A stretch of 64,000 bases of DNA. Source: Mimachlamys varia. Taxonomy: Eukaryota; Mollusca; Bivalvia; Pectinida; Pectinidae. Position 1 is the stretch's first letter, and each line of letters opens with the position of its first letter. The position numbers and the translations under genes were made by a program. Below the pieces are notes generated by a model, which had not been told where the DNA came from, ran no database searches, and saw only the letters and a list, made by a program, of their open reading frames with translations. Positions 11,081 to 23,300 of the stretch are shown here, piece by piece. The stretch lies in contig OX392542.1 in NCBI GenBank assembly GCA_947623455.1, positions 11,291,625 to 11,355,624 on the forward strand, given 5' to 3'.

Positions 11081-11240
11081 CATTCGCTTACTCTTCTGGA
11101 ACACCTGGTCTTAGTCTCTGGTACTTTTACAAGGGTCTCAATGTAAATATTTTCTTTGTTCCTATTTTGCCTCTAGTTTAATCGGTTTTGAGTTCGGAGT
11201 ATAGTTTTGTTGGCGCTTTGGTATTCTCTGATTTTCACTA
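11081..11240 (-). repeat. dispersed repeat family, copy 3, inserted in the 31-bp satellite
   Basis: The reverse complement of the family: CTTACTCTTCTGGAACACCT, GGTCTTAGTCTCTGGTACTT, TTTGTTCCTATTTTGCCTCT and TAATCGG...GTATTCTCTGATTTT. Diverged 31-bp units flank it on both sides, which indicates insertion into the array. Confidence 0.8.
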
Positions 11241-11261
11241 TTCTGTGATTTGTTTCATTAG

Positions 11262-11828
11262 TGAACGAACGTTCACTGACAATAAACGTTCGTTAGGGGA
11301 CGTTCATGCACAATGAACTTTCAAGAGAGGACGTTCATTTAAGATAAACATACATGAGAGGACGTTCAATCAATATTTCCTTAGGGATATTTATTATATG
11401 TTGAAGTAAGAGTGTTTATTAGAAGATATCACTTCCACCTAATGTTCATTGGAGGATACCACTTACAACCTCTATGCTGATAGTTCGTGAGAGGAGGTTT
11501 CCTTACAATGATGGTTCGTGAGAGGAGGTTTCCTTACAATGATGGTTCGTGAGAGGAGGTTTCCTTACAATGATGGTTCGTGAGAGGAGGTTTCCTTACA
11601 ATGATGGTTCGTGAGAGGAGATTTCCTTACAATGATGGTTCGTGAGAGGAGGTTTCCTTACAATGATGGTTCGTGAGAGGAGGTTTCCCTACAATGATGG
11701 TTCGTGAGAGGAGGTTTCCTTACAATGATGGTTCGTGAGAGGAGGTTTCCTTACAATGATGGTTCGTGAGAGGAGGTTTCCTTACAATGATGGTTCGTGA
11801 GAGGAGGTTTCCTTACAATGATGGTTCG
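11262..11828 (+). repeat. 31-bp satellite, resumed and then homogenised
   Basis: 11262-11480 holds diverged units with ACGTTCACTGACAAT-type text. From about 11482 to 11828 there are 11 almost identical 31-bp units, ATGGTTCGTGAGAGGAGGTT plus TCCTTACAATG, with only one or two substitutions in the whole run. Unit length and the GAGAGGAGGTT core match the older part, so it is one satellite with a recently expanded end. Confidence 0.96.
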
Positions 11829-12957
11829 TTTCTTGTTGCCAATTAATTTTTGAGAGAAGAATTCCTCGCTACACTGGTGGTTTGTTGGATGCTGCTCGCT
11901 TACTGTTGCGTGTATAAATTGTCTCTAAATATGTTTTTGTATGCCTCCAATCCTGTTCGTGATATGTTATGATGAAGTGGGGTTTATGGCTGACAAAACA
12001 TAAACATAGCAATTTGAGGAGAAATTCAAATGATTTATGAACAGTTGTGCTTCCGTGCATCATCCGATTCTCAAGAGCTTTTTACTTCAGTCGGGGAGTA
12101 TAATGAGAAGAACACATGTTGTATAATGAAAGGGAAGCATCAAAATAGGATTTTTTTTATGAAAAAGAAGTGAGTAATGATATCGTGCTATTGTCGGCTC
12201 ATTCTGATATTTCAAAGTTCTAGAAATCCCTGTCTGCGCAACCAAATTGATGTATAGAAAGTTGATACTTTCCCTTATCCCTATATATAAAGTACTTCTG
12301 ACAGGGGATGTCAAAAACATGTTTGATATAGATTATTTTCTTATCATGAACAGTTCTAGTGGAAGTTTAGAAAAATATAACGAGGTGGTTTGATGTAAAT
12401 AAGACCAAATTGTCAAAGAAAATGCGAGTTTTATCGGGGTTTCACCATGATTATAAGTTAATATGCAAAATAAAATATGCTATAATGAGTGCAACATAAG
12501 GAAGTCTTATAGACGTGAACATGTCAGCGATAGCTTTAAATCCGTATTTTTTGGAAAGAAAACAAAAATGAAACGACGTCTTGTTATCAGAATTTGACTT
12601 ATTTTGATGCTTTACTTTTACCTCACGAAATGATAATGATGTCGAAGCATGACGTTCCCCCCGCACAGCAGACGTGTTGTCAGTTATCTCACAATCCCCG
12701 GTCATGTGACCATGTTAGCGCAGATTTTCCAATTAGCAGACCTTTCACGGTGCGTACTCTGCAACGCTTCCTGGCAAATATCAACCTGGTTATGCGTTCC
12801 TACATGTGATGAAATAGTTTAAACTCTATATTCTCTTGGCTGCTTGCCTGTTAATGATAAAGCTAAATATAATTACCCTTTATATTTCTTTCTGAACTCG
12901 GGACAAAACTGTACTTGCCTAATTTGTTTATCAATTTGTAAGTCTGTTTTGAAATTA

Positions 12958-12986
12958 CACGATCAATTTAATCTAAATTGATCGTG
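12958..12986. repeat. perfect 13-bp inverted repeat
   Basis: CACGATCAATTTA, then ATC, then TAAATTGATCGTG. There are 13 perfect base pairs around a 3-nt loop, with no similar copy noticed elsewhere in the window. Confidence 0.85.
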
Positions 12987-14310
12987 AAAGTTCTGTTCCA
13001 GGGATTATCTTAGAATGCTACATGCAATTTCAATAGAATTTTCTCTTAGGTTTAACAGGTGCGTTGTATGAAGATAATGAATATAAATGTTTTAGAAATA
13101 CTATATAAAATACCTTTCTAATTTGACAGGTACCCGTTGTAGGGGATAAAGCTCTGAGAGGAGGATAAGAGGCTGTTATTTCTATAGAATGTTTTTATTG
13201 TAAGGCTGTAATTTCTTCACATGAACATGTCATATTTTATCGGTTTGAAATGTAAGATACTTCAAGTAGTCACTGGGTAAATATTGAGCTGTGTATAAAC
13301 CTTTGACAGGTCGACAGTAAAAACTCTCCCATTCAGATCCTAGCCGTCTTATAATTTTAACGAGAGTTTAATCGGACGGGAACAGAGAGGGAGCTTGAAG
13401 TCATTGTAAGACATCACGTTATTAATACGTTATACCTATATCTATATAGGCAGCATGCTAACAAGGGCACATGGTTCTAACACCTATATCAAAGTCTGAC
13501 ATACACCCATCCAGGTACGACAACCTGTATGACATTTAAACGAAACAAATTAAAGTAATTGTGGTTCCTTCGAAAAAGACTGGTTAGGTTTGTACTGTCG
13601 TAATGTCTGCCGCCATACCTCATATTCCCCCCGTATGAGCCCGAATATCAGTATATTTAATATCATTGTACCTGGAGTATTGGCGATATACCTTATTCGT
13701 ATTCAAGTATGATAGAAGTTTTAAAAGATATATGCAGTTGTCTTTAATGTTGTCGTTCGGTTGGTGCTGACAATGCTTCTGATCAGCGGCCACGTATTGT
13801 CGCCTGTACATTTGTATATATTTATACACATTGATATAAATTAAAGTGTCGATGCCTTTTATCCAACCGGAGCGTGAGATATGTTGAGAGCACTGCACCA
13901 TTGTCTGTTGTTTAATATGACGCGATCGATCTAGTTCGACTCTAATCAACCGGAAAGATCGCTTTATTAACGGCCCGGAGTGTTACCGTGTTGGAAACCT
14001 CTTGATCTACAAGTATGAACAATCTTGTTCAGTGAAAAGTTTCGTCTACCTAGTGTACCCGTGGCTGATCTAACAATATCAGATGTCCCCCGGCAACGTT
14101 TGGACGGTCGACCTGGACCTATCGATATCTCAGGCCACATATAAACTTTCACAGTTCTGTAAGGTTATATAGCAGAGTGACCAAATATTTCATTCGGACT
14201 ACATATTCCGCAATATTAGTGATAACATCCAACTATCGTGTTGGCTTGGACGTTCCTTGTCAAACTGTGTCATTTTGGACAAAGGATTGAAGAATTACTT
14301 TGTGTAGTAA

Positions 14311-14330
14311 ACTGACCTAACGAGGTCAGT
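14311..14330. promoter_or_regulatory. everted nuclear-receptor-like site (TGACCT n4 AGGTCA)
   Basis: ACTGACCTAACGAGGTCAGT is an 8-bp-arm inverted repeat whose arms are AGGTCA half-sites, everted with a 4-bp spacer. It lies about 860 bp upstream of the candidate start codon at 15172. Motif evidence only. Confidence 0.25.
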
Positions 14331-15080
14331 TGGACTACGTGTCCCCACAGAGATAACATTGTCGTTTCCTTCCGGACGTTCTTTATTAAATTGTATCATT
14401 TTAGACACAAAGGAAGTAGGAATAACACTTGTTGTTACTGATGTGTTCCAAACGTCCAATTGCTGATGTCTGATAACGTGGTCGACTTGCGTGTAGGACA
14501 GTTGGATTTTACATAACGATAATCCTGATTCGGTTGTGGACACATTTCCCTTCCATCAGAAGTCTGTTGTTTGAAGCTTTTTACCATTTTCTTACTTTAT
14601 TTTCACGCAATGGATGAACATTCCAGTAGTACATATCAGTGACAAGTTATGGATTTTTTCAGAATACCTTTGGATGTAAACTTAGATTTTTGTTTTCATT
14701 TATGTAAAAGGAGGAAGAACGGATCTGCCACAGATTTAACGTTTTCATCATCGCTTTTCAGAGACATTTTTTAAACGGTGACCAACTGCCTTGGCTATTA
14801 ATGTTGGCTGCATAAAACATTGTGAAAAAAACAGAAACGTTTGAAAATCAGAAATAAAGGTAATTGATACTGATCAAAAGTGTCTCGGCAGTATTTCTGG
14901 TAGTTTATATTGAGTTAATTAAGTTCTTTCCACGAGACCGTTAACCATACACTTCTTCCATTGTCACATGTTTTGCAAATTATTACCGACACTACCAGAC
15001 CTTTACCTGTCGTGCGGTTAGGCTATTAAGACGAATCTACAAGCAGCAAATAGAGGCTTCGGGATTTATCATTCTGACTA

Positions 15081-15171
15081 GTGACGTAATTAGCGCCGAG
15101 TCGTTCGGATATATTGGAGCGGCTGTAATGTGAAGTCCTGTTGATGTAAACGTATCCCAGGAGACACTCCA
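15081..15171 (+). promoter_or_regulatory. candidate promoter/5' leader of the + strand gene
   Basis: GTGACGTAAT (15081-15090, CRE-like) is followed by a TATA-like GGATATATTGG (about 15107-15117), roughly 60 bp before the ATG at 15172. The stretch is GC-richer than its surroundings. The transcription start is not determinable from sequence. Confidence 0.3.
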
Positions 15172-15261
15172 ATGTCGGGAAAGTCACAGCTCACATCTAC
15201 CGTTACCATGGATACTCCAGACCTCAACGATATCGAAGAGAAAGGCGACATATCAACACCT
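15172..15261 (+). CDS. candidate first coding exon, unknown protein
   Basis: The frame opens at ATG 15172 and reads MSGKSQLTSTVTMDTPDLND, then an acidic stretch ending ISTP. That is 30 codons, ending in phase 0 at a consensus donor CCT|GTAAGT (GT at 15262). The composition is GC-richer than the flanks, the polar Ser/Thr/Asp/Glu content suits a disordered N-terminus, and it has no signal peptide. A second Met (codon 13) has a better context (ACCATGG) and could be the real start. The only well-formed downstream exon I see in compatible phase is 61397-61460, which implies a 46-kb first intron. I do not recognise the protein. Confidence 0.45.
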
Positions 15262-16165
15262 GTAAGTAGATTACCTCCCTTGGTTACAGACGATGTGATT
15301 ACATATATTTGCTACTCTATGTAGATTCAACGAGATTTATTGTGATTTTTTATATTGATGAAAAATAAAACGTGTGATGCGTGCTATGAGCCCAAATACA
15401 TATGTATATATAAATCTACTCATTTAATAGAAACAGTAGATTCAGTTCAACTAGAACATCAAATTGTTTCCGGTAATTTGATGATCGTCGATAGATTTAC
15501 CTAATATACAACGTATCGTATAAAGTTTCTAGATTAATGCATATATCTTGAATGCGCCTTAATGAAGAAATGGAATAAATGCACTGGGTTTGCGAACATT
15601 GTTTACTTCGTTTTGTCGATCAAAGGCGGGTTTTGCCAAACCTATTTTAAAAAAGTAGGTAAAAAGCTATCGCAGAGCGAACAGACAGCCTGATATTCCG
15701 TTCTCGTACTGCCAGTTACTGGGATAAATGCTGGTAGGTTTGCTGTAGATGTTCATTTCTATATAGTTTGTTTATGTATGTATTTGAGCATTTTACTTAA
15801 CGCAGTGGTTGACGTCGTCAGTACAATCTGTTGTATTGTTACACTGCACTTTATTATTATTGTTTTTTTAATAATGAAACAAGACAATTTCAGGTCTTAA
15901 TAGATATGTGTTCTACTTTTAAAGTACAACTGATTGTCAGGACAGAGAGCTATTTAAAAAACATTACGCACGCCCTTTTTCTGCATTGCGTAAAGTGCTT
16001 GAACACGTGTTTTTGATAGCTTGTGGAGATTTGATGATCTCAGAAGTGAATTATTTTTCAAGAGGAATTTTATATCCTCTGGCTTCCTTTCAAGTGACAT
16101 GGACAAAGTATTTTCCTGTATTATGTCACCATGTAAACGAGCTGTTTGGTGGCTGGCGCAGTGTC
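15262..16165. other. putative first intron, start; no gene seen
   Basis: AT-rich intron-like DNA after the donor. No repeats that I can support. Confidence 0.5.
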
Positions 16166-16231
16166 ATGGCGGACGATCCACTCCGTAACATTGACAGGCT
16201 GGGTAATCAGAACGACTTCAGTCTGTACAGG
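16166..16231 (+). CDS. possible alternative first exon or small ORF
   Basis: ATGGCGGACGATCC opens a frame reading MADDPLRNIDRLGNQNDFSL then YR, ending at AGG|GTATCG (weak donor) after 66 bp, again in phase 0. If that donor is not used, the frame continues to a stop at about 16291 (42 residues). The acetylatable MADD start and local GC rise resemble a first exon. Its phase would also join the exon at 61397. No homology recognised. Confidence 0.25.
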
Positions 16232-16360
16232 GTATCGAGTGATCGTGAAGTTAGCAGAAAACACCACTTGTATCAAACAACATCACTGTAATCATTTTTA
16301 TTGAAAAGAAATTAATTTCCAAACGTGCCACGATCGGCCTCCTTGTCTAGGTCAAAATAT

Positions 16361-16500
16361 CGGAGAACCTCGGACTCCTTTCATGATAACTGTGTGGATA
16401 GTCTCGGACTTTATCCATGATATCTATGTAGAGAACATCGGACTTTATCTATGACTACTATATAGAGAACCTCGGATTTTATCCACGATTACTACAATAT
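16361..16500 (+). repeat. degenerate 33-34-bp tandem repeat, 4 units
   Basis: Units begin GAGAACCTCGGACT (16363), GATAGTCTCGGACT (about 16397), GAGAACATCGGACT (16431) and GAGAACCTCGGATT (16464), each followed by TTATC.ATGA. Confidence 0.75.
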
Positions 16501-17068
16501 AAAGATACACTTGTTGTGTTTAATTTACCTCGTTATCGCGTATTTATCTTCCGAACAACAACACAGTGTCAGAGTGTCCCGGTTGTCACCTGTCTGGTAT
16601 TTAGGCTGTTTTAATGACTTTTTCACCTGTATAGAAGGCTGAAAGGAGATTGAGAATTTCGACCTTTTACCTGGTTCACTTTTTGATAACACAAAGCCTT
16701 GAGAAGCCCGTTGCTTTCAATATATATCATTTTATTAAATTGAACCATGACTTCCTCTGAAATTTTGAAGGAAGGATCAATAAACTTACATTTATCACTT
16801 ATATGAATAGGCGATATCGTTCCACGGTTGGTTATTTGTATTATTTGAACATGTTTATAGAAGGTTAACATACCTACACGCCTAGCATTGTGTTGAACCT
16901 TACCTAGTAACAGACAAATTATTCGTTATCAAATGTGGATGTTTCTTAAAGGAAATAATGAGGTCTGGTGTGGAATGTTATATTCTTCCGCATGGATTCG
17001 AGGAATGAGGTATAATTTGATAAGCTCACATGTACAAATGTATTGCATTGTTATAATCGAACAAAATC
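16501..17068. other. no gene seen
   Basis: AT-rich intron-like DNA; short frames on both strands without family signal. Confidence 0.55.
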
Positions 17069-17325
17069 ATAGAATACCCAAACGTCAACAAAACCATATC
17101 TCAAACTCAAAATCAATTAAACTAGAGGGTAAATATGAACAAAGTAATGATTTGCATGGAGACCCTTGTTAAAATCAAGAAAATAAGACCAGGTGTTCCG
17201 GAAGAGTAAGCGTCTTCTGCTCTATCGATGAAACTTGCATGCCATGAGGATCTTGGTCACATGTAAGTAAACATCAAGTCCTTAAAGTAATTACCGAGTC
17301 ATCAGTTAATCAAATTTATCAAACT
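17069..17325 (+). repeat. dispersed repeat family, copy 4
   Basis: Matches copy 1 nearly end to end: AGAATACCCAAACGTCAACA, CTCAAAATCAATTAAACTAG, AATAAGACCAGGTGTTCCGG, AGAGTAAGCGTCTTCTGCTC and CTTGGTCA...AAGTAA. Copies 1 and 4 define the longest shared extent, about 255 bp. Confidence 0.8.
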
Positions 17326-20300
17326 TTGCTTTAGTCAGTGTATCATTTGGCTTCCCCATTGTACAAAAAGTACCTGGATATCCATGCATGGTTTTGTATC
17401 ACACATTTCCCTTCGTGCTGTGTTTAAAGCGATATCTGAGTGTAAAACATAAATACATTGAACGAAACGACAACATAGGAAAACCCACCTACATACAAAT
17501 ATCTTTTATTATTAAAACAATTTAAAAATGATAAAACTATCATTTTTTGAAACTGCTTTTCAACCATCAAACCAAGTGGTGAGTAAGTTCGTCATGCCAT
17601 CTCTCACCCTAAATGTATTACACCACATAAAACGCACTAAAATCGCTGCAAATTTTTGGTATTATATTATAAAACATGCTAAATTCTACCAGTACACATT
17701 ATAGAATTTATAAAACTGCACTTTATAGGGTTTATAAAACACTAGATTACAGGAACGTAGGCTTGTATGATTCTTTTTGAAAGGGTATGCGCCAACACGA
17801 ATAGGATGATCCGGTTTCCGATGCCGATTCCGGAATTAGAACTACACCCTTCCCTATCCGTCGCGCGCTTTGTACCTATATTTGACCAATGTCAACAAAA
17901 TGTTTACAGAACTTGAGTGGTAAGGGCTACTGAAGACAGGCAGTGGGCTAGTTTGAATAACATAGTCACCAAGGGTCTTCAACAGTTTGTTCAGGATTTA
18001 AACAAATATACACGTTTGTAAAACCGATTGTGAAATTAATGTTAAATGTGAAACGACTTATTAGCGCGCTCGTGAGGTCCTTGTTAGACAGTGCTATCAC
18101 TGTGATAAGGTAGGACTTTAGGTCTGGATAAATATCCCAGTGTCTCTATTGTACTTGTATGGACTGAAGTAGGTCAAACTGGAGCTAGCTTTAAATTGAA
18201 TGGTCAATCCACAATAAACGTGTTAAACATTATATGTCTATCTTTTCATGTATTTAATCGTGGATCATTTTTGTCAAAGTTATTGATGAATAATTAATTA
18301 CTAAAAACGTATTTGTTGAAATAAGTTTAAACTCTTAAATGTAAATTCCCTCGACTAAAACCGACGGATATAAGAAAATGTCAAACATTTCAGGTACATC
18401 TATGATTATTTCATTTGTTTACTGTGTTATGTTGATGACAGTCAGTTGAAGTGAAGTGAAATGCATTCACGTGCGCTTATTGTCTAAGTGCGTATATATA
18501 TGGTAATATTTGAAATGTTGTTAAACATGAATGAGCATGAAAGCATGTTTGCTGTGATTTTAAAGACAAAATATATTTGTATGATCGATCCTGTCTATTG
18601 CTTCGGGGAAATGAGAGTAATTTATATTCATTGAAAGTAGTTTAGATTCACAGAAGGGAGATATTTGATTCATGCAAGTAACGTCAAAATGAAACATTTT
18701 GACCATTAGCGTCCTTTTAATATTTCTTAAATACATACAGTATAGAGCATAATTGTGGCCTAAAGGATTTCAATTGGTGTTTTCACCGATGACCTTTACA
18801 CTTTCGGCATTAAGAATACGGGTATACGTATTGTTAGAAGAATATGACCTTAGTTGACCTTGATATATTTGACCAGACATGTCGAGGTACAAAATGTAAC
18901 CTCTAGCCTCACACCTAAGTGTTGGGTAGAGCGTCCGTGTGATAGATGTTCTTGTTTGTGTACGGATGTGTCACCTGCTGTAAAACGTTTGTTGGAGCCG
19001 GATCGCTGTAGACCTAGCCACAGCCGGAGTACGTTTTAATAGGTTAAATAAACCTGCATCACACAAAAGCTTTATGGCTGACATTTGGAGAAGATAAAAT
19101 CGTCTGTAAAGCGTTAGTACTATAAAGGGACACTGCTTTCTGACTTTTAACCGCCCTGTTATCTGGGGAGAGAGACTCTAGATGAAATGTCAAATTATAT
19201 ACCTGTATAAAAGGGAGCTTAAACGGAAATGAACAGGTCCGGGGAGCCTCACCTCAATGTCTTTACGACACAAAACGTCAGCGAACAGTTAGCGCTTGGT
19301 TTGACATGTTTAAAATGTTGACCGTTTTTGTACGCTAACCTCTCTTCACGGAGTTTACAGTTTGTGGGGTTAACATGGTTTAATGACTTTTTATGTCCTA
19401 TCGTTTTTGGAATGTTATTTAAATTGATGCTGACATTTGAGAAGAAAGTGGCAAATAATTCCTACTGCCTTTGTCCATTACAATATCAAAATGTTTCGTT
19501 TCTTCTCGGACAAATAAGTTCTGTTTTAAGGACGTAAGGGTAGGTTCTTTCGACATCTCATGGGTTTAAGTAACATCTTCATTGTAGCCTAAATTTGTTC
19601 CTTCTCTACGTGTTATCCCTAAAGACTTCATGACTCCAGCACACTACACCAGCGAGACATCCAATGGAGGTTGCTGATTAACATACAGATAAACAACATA
19701 CAAGCATACACACGTAGAATAATCATAAAACATATGGAGGCAAGTGTGTAAATGTCCTTGGCTGTTAATCGAACGAATTTCCTCTATTAGTTTCAGTTTC
19801 TTTATTGCATGCATGCTTACATTATGGAGATGACATGCATGCTCTACCCTTTGCTTCTTTACGAAAGAGATATAACCTTTGTCTCCATATAACCGTCAAC
19901 ATGTCCTCACATATGTACACAAGTACACAAACGAAGCAGGCAGGTGTACCGTTGTGATAGATAAAAACAGTTAAGTCCTGTGAGTTGCAATGGCATTAAT
20001 TATCATATATATTTGCCAATGTATTACTATTATTAGTACTGACATGATATGTCAAAATGCATTAAATTATGTGGCATAGATAAATAATTGCATCCTTGCC
20101 ACTGAAACATAATTAGTCGAAATAACATCGTATACTGTATATTGACCTCTATAGTCGACTAAAACAGTGGAAATAAGAATTAGAGCACATACGATTCGTG
20201 TTTTCAATATGTTTCATGTTAAACAATGACATTAGTAATATAAATGTGTTACAACCTCATTTCACGAAGAGTGCAAAGTTTACTAATGGCGTTTGGTGTG

Positions 20301-23300
20301 TAAGGTAGACAGTTCTAAGCTATATGCACATTACAGTTGTATACCAATCGGTTTCGTTCTAATTGGAAACAAATGATGTAATAGGGACACAGGTGTGAAC
20401 GATCGATCAGGACCTGAGATTGTTCCACACCGGAAATTGCCAAACTTCAAACTTCGAAAAAAAATAGATTGACGAAATAAGATATATGTAATTTCTATGT
20501 CATTAGGTTAAGTAAACACGACGTCTGATATAATCTGATGTGTATTGCACCGCTCACAGTTCATGTATGTAGTACTCCTATCGCCATTACTCACCTGATT
20601 GCCTGACTTAATGTTCCATATATTTACTTCAGTTGTGTCTATGTAACAAGGTATTTTCAATTGAATAACGGTTTCTTTAACCACCTCAGATCTTTAAAAT
20701 ATTGCATTCCTAAAATTAGGTTTATTTTGTATGCACATCCCCTTCTGTTTCAACAGAAGTTAAGACCAACTTAGTTTGGCCCCTAGCGTCTTCAATGAGT
20801 CCTAAAGGGACGTAACATCTAAATGAAGTCACATTCTCTGATAATGCATTAGGATTAAAGCATTTCAATGGGAATGATAAAGGCTGTACACAAATCCTTA
20901 TAAGACCACGAAATGATGAACGCTACATAATTAAAGGCTGTGACGTCATAGGTTATCACCAGAATGAAATATGTCATTAATACCGTAAATTATTTTTAAG
21001 TTTTTAGTTTTATTATTAAGTGCCTATGTTGGCTTTACTTCTAGTGAAAGTGTAGTTTATACGTTTTTGCGGTCAACAATGGCCAAATATTTCACAATCG
21101 GGCGGAGAGTTAGCGAGCTCTGAGTACTCTACTGAAGTATACAGTGTACGCCTTTGCGGTAGCAGGGATGCTATATGAGGGAGATAAGTCATTCCACACA
21201 CGGCAATTTTGACAGTTCCTTCGAGATAAAGTGTACTTTTCCGATGGGAAATAGATTGGCCTTTATTGTAACAAGCTCTAGTTTATGAATATTTATATTG
21301 TTTTTATCTCTTAGAGAAGAATCGAAGAGTAGGGACACCTATCACCAAGGGAAACCATTCGTCACGGCCTAATGTTGTCTTGTCTTCTTAATGCATGTAC
21401 ATGACATATTCTACACATTCATGTGGGCCAAGTATGTCTTTGTATTCAATGTTTAGTTTGTAAACTAATTATAGATGACTTATGCGAAGTCTTAATCACA
21501 TATACCTTTTTGTCAATTTTTTTCATATTTTATATTTCCAAATATTTAGATAGCATTCAACTCTGCCAGTTTATTGGACACCCTCTTATCTAGACTACTT
21601 AATATTCTCGCCATTCTTTTGAAAGTATTTAAAAATAGTTATCCGATGACGTCATCTGGATACCCTATTTGACATCGGCTTCTCGGATGTCAAAGAGAAC
21701 ACCATTAAATGGGAAAGTTTGAGGGACACGTCCTCTTTAACCTGCTGACATAAGATTATATCGACTTAATAGATATGGTCTATCATCACAGAGGACAGTA
21801 ATGCATGATTTGGTATGAAAGTTACAGATGAAAGTCTTTATGTGTTGTACCAAACAAACATTTATGTCAGTTTGCATAATAAAACATAATGTGATTTTGT
21901 TTTCAATTTGATTTGTAATAAAATTTGACATTATATAACATTCTGTGAGGTTGATTGGTATATACATCTACAGAGGTTTATATTACATAAGTCCATGTAT
22001 TACATAATTATGTTCGAATAAAAAGGCTAATGAAATTGCAGACGATTATCGTTCTTGTGGTGTCTTTACACACTGTAAATTAATACTAAAAATGCATAAA
22101 ATATTTGTTAGAATATTTCTATTGTTCTTGTAATGTGTTACCATTAATAACAACATTTTCAAGAATTTTCTTAATATCTGAGTCTGGAAAAGTGAATATT
22201 TAATCGGAAATGATTCCCAACACTTCTCAAATTCCCCTCTCTGTCTCCCATCCTTGTTGGCTCTTCATTTCTCCTTTCTGGAAGAAAGTGATTAGTTAGA
22301 CTTGATAGCAATAACTAGTACCTGACTTAAGAATGTATGTCAACACAGTCAGAAATTGAATTCTTAAAAGAATGGGATTTGTACATTTATGAATATTTAA
22401 GTAATGATGCAATGTACATCGTGCAGGTCCAATCACCATTAATTTGTAGTGTATATTAGATATTAAAATCTAACATAAATCATGTAATATTAATATATAA
22501 ATTACCCTTACATAAAAATGTATTTGCTCCATCATTGTCTCTCTTTACCTTATGTCATGTCCCATCTGTCTTTCTAAGCAGTTTCTTGTGTGCATTTGCA
22601 AACCATTACTGCAAAGTTCTATATTCAGTTTTAGCTAAGCTTGCTATGTACGACGAGAAGGCCCGTGTATAAGTACAATAGTACTTGTGTCATTAGGGTA
22701 GAAATAAATTGTTTTGTAATTTGTACATGTACTTTCTCATGATTAAATATGGTTAAAGTTAATTAATTGTGAAATAACTAATTCACAATTTCTGGACTAA
22801 ATTAATATATTATCTATTGACTTATTAGATACAATGTTTGCTGAATAATGTTGACAAATTTAACTCAATATCCATATACTAAAATTGAAAAAAACTGATT
22901 GATATGCATTGGAGAAAACAGTTGTGTATAAGATATAGACCCCCTATACACTGCCCCAGTCTTTCTCCGTCATGCCATTCATTGACTAATCATAGTCCTG
23001 ATTGAAAAGAAAATTGTCTCATTTTGGGTGACAATTTCAATTTCTACTATAATTTCCTAGAGCGAGATGAATCGGTTTACTAGTAATAAACCATTTCCTT
23101 TGCATGTCTATAGACTATACTGGTATTCGGAGTCGACGTGCCCTGACATCGGTATCCGGTCTGTTTGTTTACGTGTCCAGGAAACTCAGCAAGCACTTAA
23201 GTGTTTTAGAGGGAAATACACTTAACAGAAGTTAGTGGTTATGACAAACATAAGTTAGTGGTTATGGCAATGTTGATTTTCATAGACTTGACGAGACAAA

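Larger units (their letters stand above)
11829..15060. other. no gene confidently seen
   Basis: Unique DNA with a 13-bp-arm palindrome (12958-12986), an everted receptor-like site (14311-14330) and a weak duplication of about 33 bp (14248-14280 and 14374-14406, both starting GGACGTTC). Frames on both strands near 13620-14152 overlap each other and show no family. Confidence 0.5.

Noticed and set aside
18905..18945. text GTTGGGTAGAGCGTCCG resembling a tRNA D-arm
   Set aside because: No B box or stems follow at tRNA spacing.
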